A stretch of DNA of 9,086 nucleotides, taken from the NCBI GenBank assembly GCA_948543905.1, contig CAOVIS010000003.1:14817-23902 (forward strand), in the 5' to 3' direction. Position 1 is the first letter of the stretch, and the number at the start of each line of letters is the position of its first letter. Shown in pieces: positions 5,735 to 9,086 of the stretch. This stretch comes from an uncultured Bacilli bacterium (GTDB taxonomy: Bacteria > Bacillota_I > Bacilli_A > RF39 > UBA660). Made by a program: the position numbers and the translations under genes. The notes beneath the pieces were generated by a model that had not been told where the DNA came from, ran no database searches, and worked only from the letters and a program-made list of their open reading frames with translations.

Positions 5735-7087
5735 CTACATTATTTCATTGACATTTTCAGGACTTAAATAATTTTTAAAATTACTCATATTTAGTTCAAA
5801 TAATAATCGATATAGCCCGGTAGAACCTTTACGATGTTTAGCGATAATGACATCAATAGGTACAATCGTTTCTTTTTTTTCAGTTTTAGCTTCATAGTAA
5901 TCTTTACGATTTAAGAATAGAACAATATCAGCATCTTGTTCTAAGGAACCAGACTCACGAAGATCTACTAAAGCGGGTTCTTTATTTTCTCTTTTATCAA
6001 CACTACGAGAAAGTTGAGCAAGAGCAATTACAGGAACATCAAGTTCTAAAGCCATAGTTTTAAGGCTTCGTGAAATTTCTGATACTTCAACTTGACGTGA
6101 TTCGATGCGATTAGATCCAGTTGTAACTAACTGTAAATAATCAATTACAACTAATCCAAGTCCATGTTCTAAAGAAGATAATTTGCGACATTTTGCTTTA
6201 ATTTCAGGAGCAGTAATACTAGCATTATCTTCAATATAAATATTAGTTGCTCCTAGTTTACTCATTGCTTCATTATAACGTTTCCAATCATTGTGCTCTA
6301 ATTTTCCTGTATTAAGTTTATAGGAATCAATGCCTCCAACACTTGCAATCATTCGATTAACTAACATTTCGGCACTCATTTCTAAGTTAAAAATAGCTAT
6401 AGCTTTATCAGTAGAAAAGGCAGCATTTGTCGCAATATTAAGTGCAAAAGCTGTTTTACCCATACCAGGGCGAGCAGCTAAAATTATAAGCTCACCACCA
6501 TGAAGGCCAGCGGTGGCTTTATCAAGGTCATAAAAGCCTGTTCTAATACCAGTAATATCACTTTTATTTTTGGCAAGCTCCTCTACTCGTTCTCTTGCTC
6601 TTCTTAAAACTTCATGAATAGGTACAAATTCACTAGTTTGCCTTGCTTTTACAACATTTAAAATATTTCTTTCAGCATAATCAAGCATTCCTGTTACATT
6701 TTCATCATTGTAAGCACTTGTGATAATATCAGTTGCGGTATTAATAACATTACGACGAGTTGCTTTTTCTTTTAAAATATTTATATAGTAATTTAAATTA
6801 GCTGTGGTAGCAACTGAATCGATAACTTCGGTAAGATAAGATAGCCCGCCTACAGCATTTAGAGATTTCTTTTTGTCAAGTTCATTTTTAATAGTTGTAA
6901 CATCTACAGGAATATTTTCTTTATATAAACTAATAATTGCTTTATAAATAAGACGATTCTTATCATTTAAAAACATATCTTCGGTTACTTCGTCGTTTAT
7001 TGTTTCTATAGCTGCATTTTTTAAAAAAGCAACCCCCAAAACGCTCATTTCGGCTTCGTTATCACTAGGAAGAGCACGATTTGCCAT
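5735..7087 (-). CDS. dnaB: Replicative DNA helicase DnaB (DnaC in Bacillus naming)
   Basis: Hexameric 5'-3' replicative helicase that unwinds DNA at the fork. The 450 residues are full length. The N-terminal helical domain (about 1-150, 'LPSDNEAEMSVLGVAFL') is followed by the linker and the RecA-type ATPase domain: 'TGIRTGFYDLDKATAGL' (179-195), Walker A ARPGMGKT (205-212, Lys211, Thr212), 'FNLEMS' (233-238, catalytic Glu in the usual place), Walker B 'VVIDYLQL' (313-320), 'ALAQLSRSVDKR' (355-366), 'DLRESGSLEQDAD' (375-387) and 'AKHRKGSTG' (416-424) with the likely arginine finger. Nothing is missing and there is no intein. The start follows AGGTGAT, 14 bases after rplI; the rplI-dnaB pairing is common in Bacillota. 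Confidence 0.98.
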   Translation of the reverse strand: MANRALPSDNEAEMSVLGVAFLKNAAIETINDEVTEDMFLNDKNRLIYKAIISLYKENIPVDVTTIKNELDKKKSLNAVGGLSYLTEVIDSVATTANLNYYINILKEKATRRNVINTATDIITSAYNDENVTGMLDYAERNILNVVKARQTSEFVPIHEVLRRARERVEELAKNKSDITGIRTGFYDLDKATAGLHGGELIILAARPGMGKTAFALNIATNAAFSTDKAIAIFNLEMSAEMLVNRMIASVGGIDSYKLNTGKLEHNDWKRYNEAMSKLGATNIYIEDNASITAPEIKAKCRKLSSLEHGLGLVVIDYLQLVTTGSNRIESRQVEVSEISRSLKTMALELDVPVIALAQLSRSVDKRENKEPALVDLRESGSLEQDADIVLFLNRKDYYEAKTEKKETIVPIDVIIAKHRKGSTGLYRLLFELNMSNFKNYLSPENVNEIM

Positions 7088-7101
7088 AATATCACCTCGC
7101 T

Positions 7102-7542
7102 TTATTTCGTTAAGTTTACTTTGAGAGTAAATTCTACTTTTTTATGAAGAGTTATTAAAATATCATGCATCCCTAAGGAATCAAGATCATGGGTTATTTT
7201 AATATTTTTTTTATCAATATCATAACCAATTTTTTTTAATTCTTCACTTATTTGTTTAGTAGAAATTTTACCAAATACTCGGTCTTCAGCGCCGGTTTTG
7301 ACTTTAAATTTAATAACTTTATTTTCAAGACTTTCTTTAATTTGTTTAGCACTTGCTATTTTCTCTTCTTCAGCAATATTTTCTTGCTCAAGCTTTATGT
7401 CTAATACTTCTTTACTTCTTTTGGTATATGGAACAGCTAGTTTATTTTTAATTAAATAATTATTGGCATAACCATCACTAACTTCTAAGATTTCATCTTT
7501 TCGTCCAACTTTGCGAACATCTTCTAGTAATATAATTTTCAT
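7102..7542 (-). CDS. rplI: Large ribosomal subunit protein bL9
   Basis: Protein of the 50S subunit that binds 23S rRNA near the L1 stalk base. The 146 residues match the family length (about 148). The N-terminal rRNA-binding domain is 'MKIILLEDVRKVGRKDEILE' with the signature 'VSDGYANNYLI' (21-31, GYANNYLI), then a long charged connecting helix (about 40-75, 'KLEQENIAEEEKIASAKQIK') and the C-terminal domain (78-146) with 'GAEDRVFGKISTKQI'. It is the first gene of the eight-gene operon. The ATG at 7542 has AAGGAG at 7554-7559, 11 bases upstream, slightly long spacing. Confidence 0.98.
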   Translation of the reverse strand: MKIILLEDVRKVGRKDEILEVSDGYANNYLIKNKLAVPYTKRSKEVLDIKLEQENIAEEEKIASAKQIKESLENKVIKFKVKTGAEDRVFGKISTKQISEELKKIGYDIDKKNIKITHDLDSLGMHDILITLHKKVEFTLKVNLTK

Positions 7543-7566
7543 CTTTTTTTAATCTCCTTAAATTAT

Positions 7567-7595
7567 ATTATAACAAAAAAAAACTACTAATTAAA
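7567..7595 (-). promoter_or_regulatory. Extended -10 promoter of the rplI-dnaB operon
   Basis: On the minus strand TGTTATAAT (7575-7567) is an extended -10 with a perfect TATAAT. A weak -35 (TTTAAT, 7595-7590) lies 17 bases upstream and falls within the terminator hairpin of the preceding gene. A second TATAAT at 7567-7562 overlaps the first by one base. Transcription would begin near 7560, giving a leader of about 18 bases that begins almost at the AAGGAG site. Confidence 0.6.
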
Positions 7596-7600
7596 GTAGT
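7575..7600 (-). terminator. Rho-independent terminator of the upstream lipoprotein gene
   Basis: On the minus strand ACTACT (7600-7595) pairs with AGTAGT (7588-7583) around the loop TTAATT, followed by eight T residues (7582-7575). It lies 11 bases after the lipoprotein stop. The stem is only six pairs and not GC-rich, but the long T tract is typical. Its U tract runs directly into the extended -10 of the rplI operon. Confidence 0.75.
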
Positions 7601-7611
7601 ATTTTAAGAAA

Positions 7612-9072
7612 TTAGCCGTTTTGTTGTGTGAGAACTAAGGAATAATCTTTATCTCTAATATCGCCACTTATAACTCTAATAGTTGCTAGAAGAGGAAATC
7701 TACTAAGTAAATAACTAAATTCATTATTTTCTTCTTCACCAGTTATTAATGCATCTAATGCTGGATATAAGTTTTCTATATTACTTATAAGTCTAGTTAG
7801 CTCCCCTTCTTTTAATTTATAAAAATTATTTACAAAATCAAAAAATATATTTTCAGCTTTGTTATAAAGAGCAACATTATCTTTATTACTATAGGTATAA
7901 TGCCAAATAAAGTTATATAAGAATAAACAATCGCTAGCACTTATATTTTGGTATTCTAAGACATAGTTCATTAAGTTTTTTAAAGATATTTTAAAAATAT
8001 CAAATTTATAAGCATCTCCTAAAGCCTCAATTCTTTTAAATTCTGTATCAAGTTTTAAGTCATGTACTAAATATAAGCCTAAATCATTTTTTAATCTTAT
8101 AGCATCTATAGTATAGTTAAGACGATAAAAAGCAATAAAATCTTCATTAGTTAAGTTAAAATAACGGTATAATGCAGGTAAGTTAGAATCAAATATAGCG
8201 GCATTATAAATTTCTATGATATTTTCTTTGCCTGCACATAAACCCATGAGTTGCATTAATACTTGTTCTTTAATTTCGGGAATATAATCATATAAAGCAA
8301 GATTTTCCTCGGGATTATTAATATAATTAGATAATTCACGGGCAGATACTAAAATATTTCTCATGGCAGTATTTGATGTTATATCATAATATGAACAATT
8401 AGCTTCTATTCTGCAAGGACAAATATATTCACGAGCAGCATTTATGCTTTTTTCAAGATAACAGGCAATATACTCTACTAAAGTTATATTACTAATTTCG
8501 CTACTTTTTCTTTTAGTATTATAATTTCTTGCTAACATATCATAATTTATAGATAATACATTTTGATTATAATCGTAATGATATGGTGTACTCTCATCTT
8601 CAACCTTTATAATTTTAAAATCTTTTAATCTACAAATGTCTTCGGCAATATTACTAGAAATTTTAAAAGTGTTTTTTATAGCTAGAGCTAGAGCCTCACG
8701 AAGAATTCGATCTTGTTCAGCTAAAACTTTGTTTTCTGGATCATTAATATTAGAAAAAACAACTTTGTCACTATCAAAATAATAAGTACTATTGATTATA
8801 ATATATCGATCTAAATTACTATAATCAATATCTTTATTAGTACATAATTTAACATTTGAAGCGGCATTTACTATTTGTGTAATATGACTATCAGTTAAAT
8901 ATTCATCTATAAAATTATATTTTGGCTCTAAATTGTAGAGTTCTTCTAAATATTCGGTGTAATCACCTTCATAATTATCCTTACTAGGAGTACAACCTAC
9001 AGTTAGAGGAATAATTAAAGCTGAACTTAAAGCAATAAGTCTTTTCCTTAACTCTTTTAATTTATAATTCAT
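7612..9072 (-). CDS. Predicted lipoprotein of unknown family
   Basis: A 486-residue secreted protein that I do not recognise. It has a basic start (MNYKLKELRKR), a hydrophobic stretch (12-25) and a lipobox-like TVGC with Cys27, so it is probably cleaved by signal peptidase II and lipid-anchored outside the membrane; the Thr at -3 is less usual. The mature part is rich in Asn, Tyr, Leu and Ile and looks largely helical. A Cys cluster lies at 204, 218, 220 and 226 ('YICPCRIEANC'), with further Cys at 77, 147, 279 and 382. No HExxH or other protease motif, and no solute-binding-protein signature, is visible. AAGGA lies nine bases before the ATG at 9072. It ends in its own terminator, so it is probably a separate transcript from the rplI operon; its promoter lies beyond the window. 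Confidence 0.85.
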   Translation of the reverse strand: MNYKLKELRKRLIALSSALIIPLTVGCTPSKDNYEGDYTEYLEELYNLEPKYNFIDEYLTDSHITQIVNAASNVKLCTNKDIDYSNLDRYIIINSTYYFDSDKVVFSNINDPENKVLAEQDRILREALALAIKNTFKISSNIAEDICRLKDFKIIKVEDESTPYHYDYNQNVLSINYDMLARNYNTKRKSSEISNITLVEYIACYLEKSINAAREYICPCRIEANCSYYDITSNTAMRNILVSARELSNYINNPEENLALYDYIPEIKEQVLMQLMGLCAGKENIIEIYNAAIFDSNLPALYRYFNLTNEDFIAFYRLNYTIDAIRLKNDLGLYLVHDLKLDTEFKRIEALGDAYKFDIFKISLKNLMNYVLEYQNISASDCLFLYNFIWHYTYSNKDNVALYNKAENIFFDFVNNFYKLKEGELTRLISNIENLYPALDALITGEEENNEFSYLLSRFPLLATIRVISGDIRDKDYSLVLTQQNG

Positions 9073-9086
9073 ATTACCACTTCCTT

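Larger units (their letters stand above)
1155..7575 (-). other. Eight-gene operon: rplI-dnaB-M23-walJ-rlmH-unknown-ung-unknown
   Basis: All eight genes face the same way with spacings of 14, 9, -1, -8, 11, -14 and 15 bases, and I see no terminator or convincing promoter inside. Transcription probably starts near 7560 and stops at the hairpin around 1128-1156. The overlaps (M23/walJ, walJ/rlmH, unknown/ung) suggest translational coupling. This is an inference from layout. Confidence 0.75.

Overview
The window is AT-rich bacterial DNA with good Shine-Dalgarno sites (AGGAG, AGGTGAT) and tightly packed genes. The recognisable proteins (bL9, DnaB, a WalJ/YycJ-type hydrolase, RlmH, Ung, a G5/LysM/M23 endopeptidase) look like those of low-GC Bacillota. 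The style resembles the small-genome, uncultured Bacilli once placed near the Mollicutes, but that placement is inference. Tryptophan is TGG at conserved positions and one gene ends in TGA, which fits genetic code 11 and argues against a Mycoplasma-type code. No mobile element, CRISPR array, tRNA or rRNA was seen.

Left end (1-1156). Two genes diverge from a 124-base spacer. One is a minus-strand membrane-anchored surface protein that runs off the left edge and has a textbook promoter. The other is a plus-strand LemA-family membrane protein read from an extended -10 promoter with a very short leader. The LemA gene ends in a hairpin shared with the convergent operon.

Centre (about 1155-7575, minus strand). 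A compact eight-gene unit is read from one promoter in front of rplI: rplI, dnaB, a LysM-G5-M23 cell-wall endopeptidase, walJ-like hydrolase, rlmH, an unknown gene, ung and a second unknown gene. Neighbours overlap by up to 14 bases or are separated by at most 15. The unit mixes ribosome (bL9, RlmH), replication and repair (DnaB, Ung) and cell-wall functions (M23, WalJ), a typical housekeeping neighbourhood.

Right end (7575-9086). A separate minus-strand gene encodes a large predicted lipoprotein of unknown family. Its terminator directly abuts, and partly overlaps, the rplI promoter.

The window looks mainly like core genome and I did not find a convincing new system. The most notable points are (1) an apparent frameshift in the last gene of the operon, whose reading frame continues for 54 residues in the -1 frame up to the shared hairpin; and (2) a Ung that keeps its catalytic motifs but lacks a precise 14-residue conserved segment after the LLLNAVLT motif.
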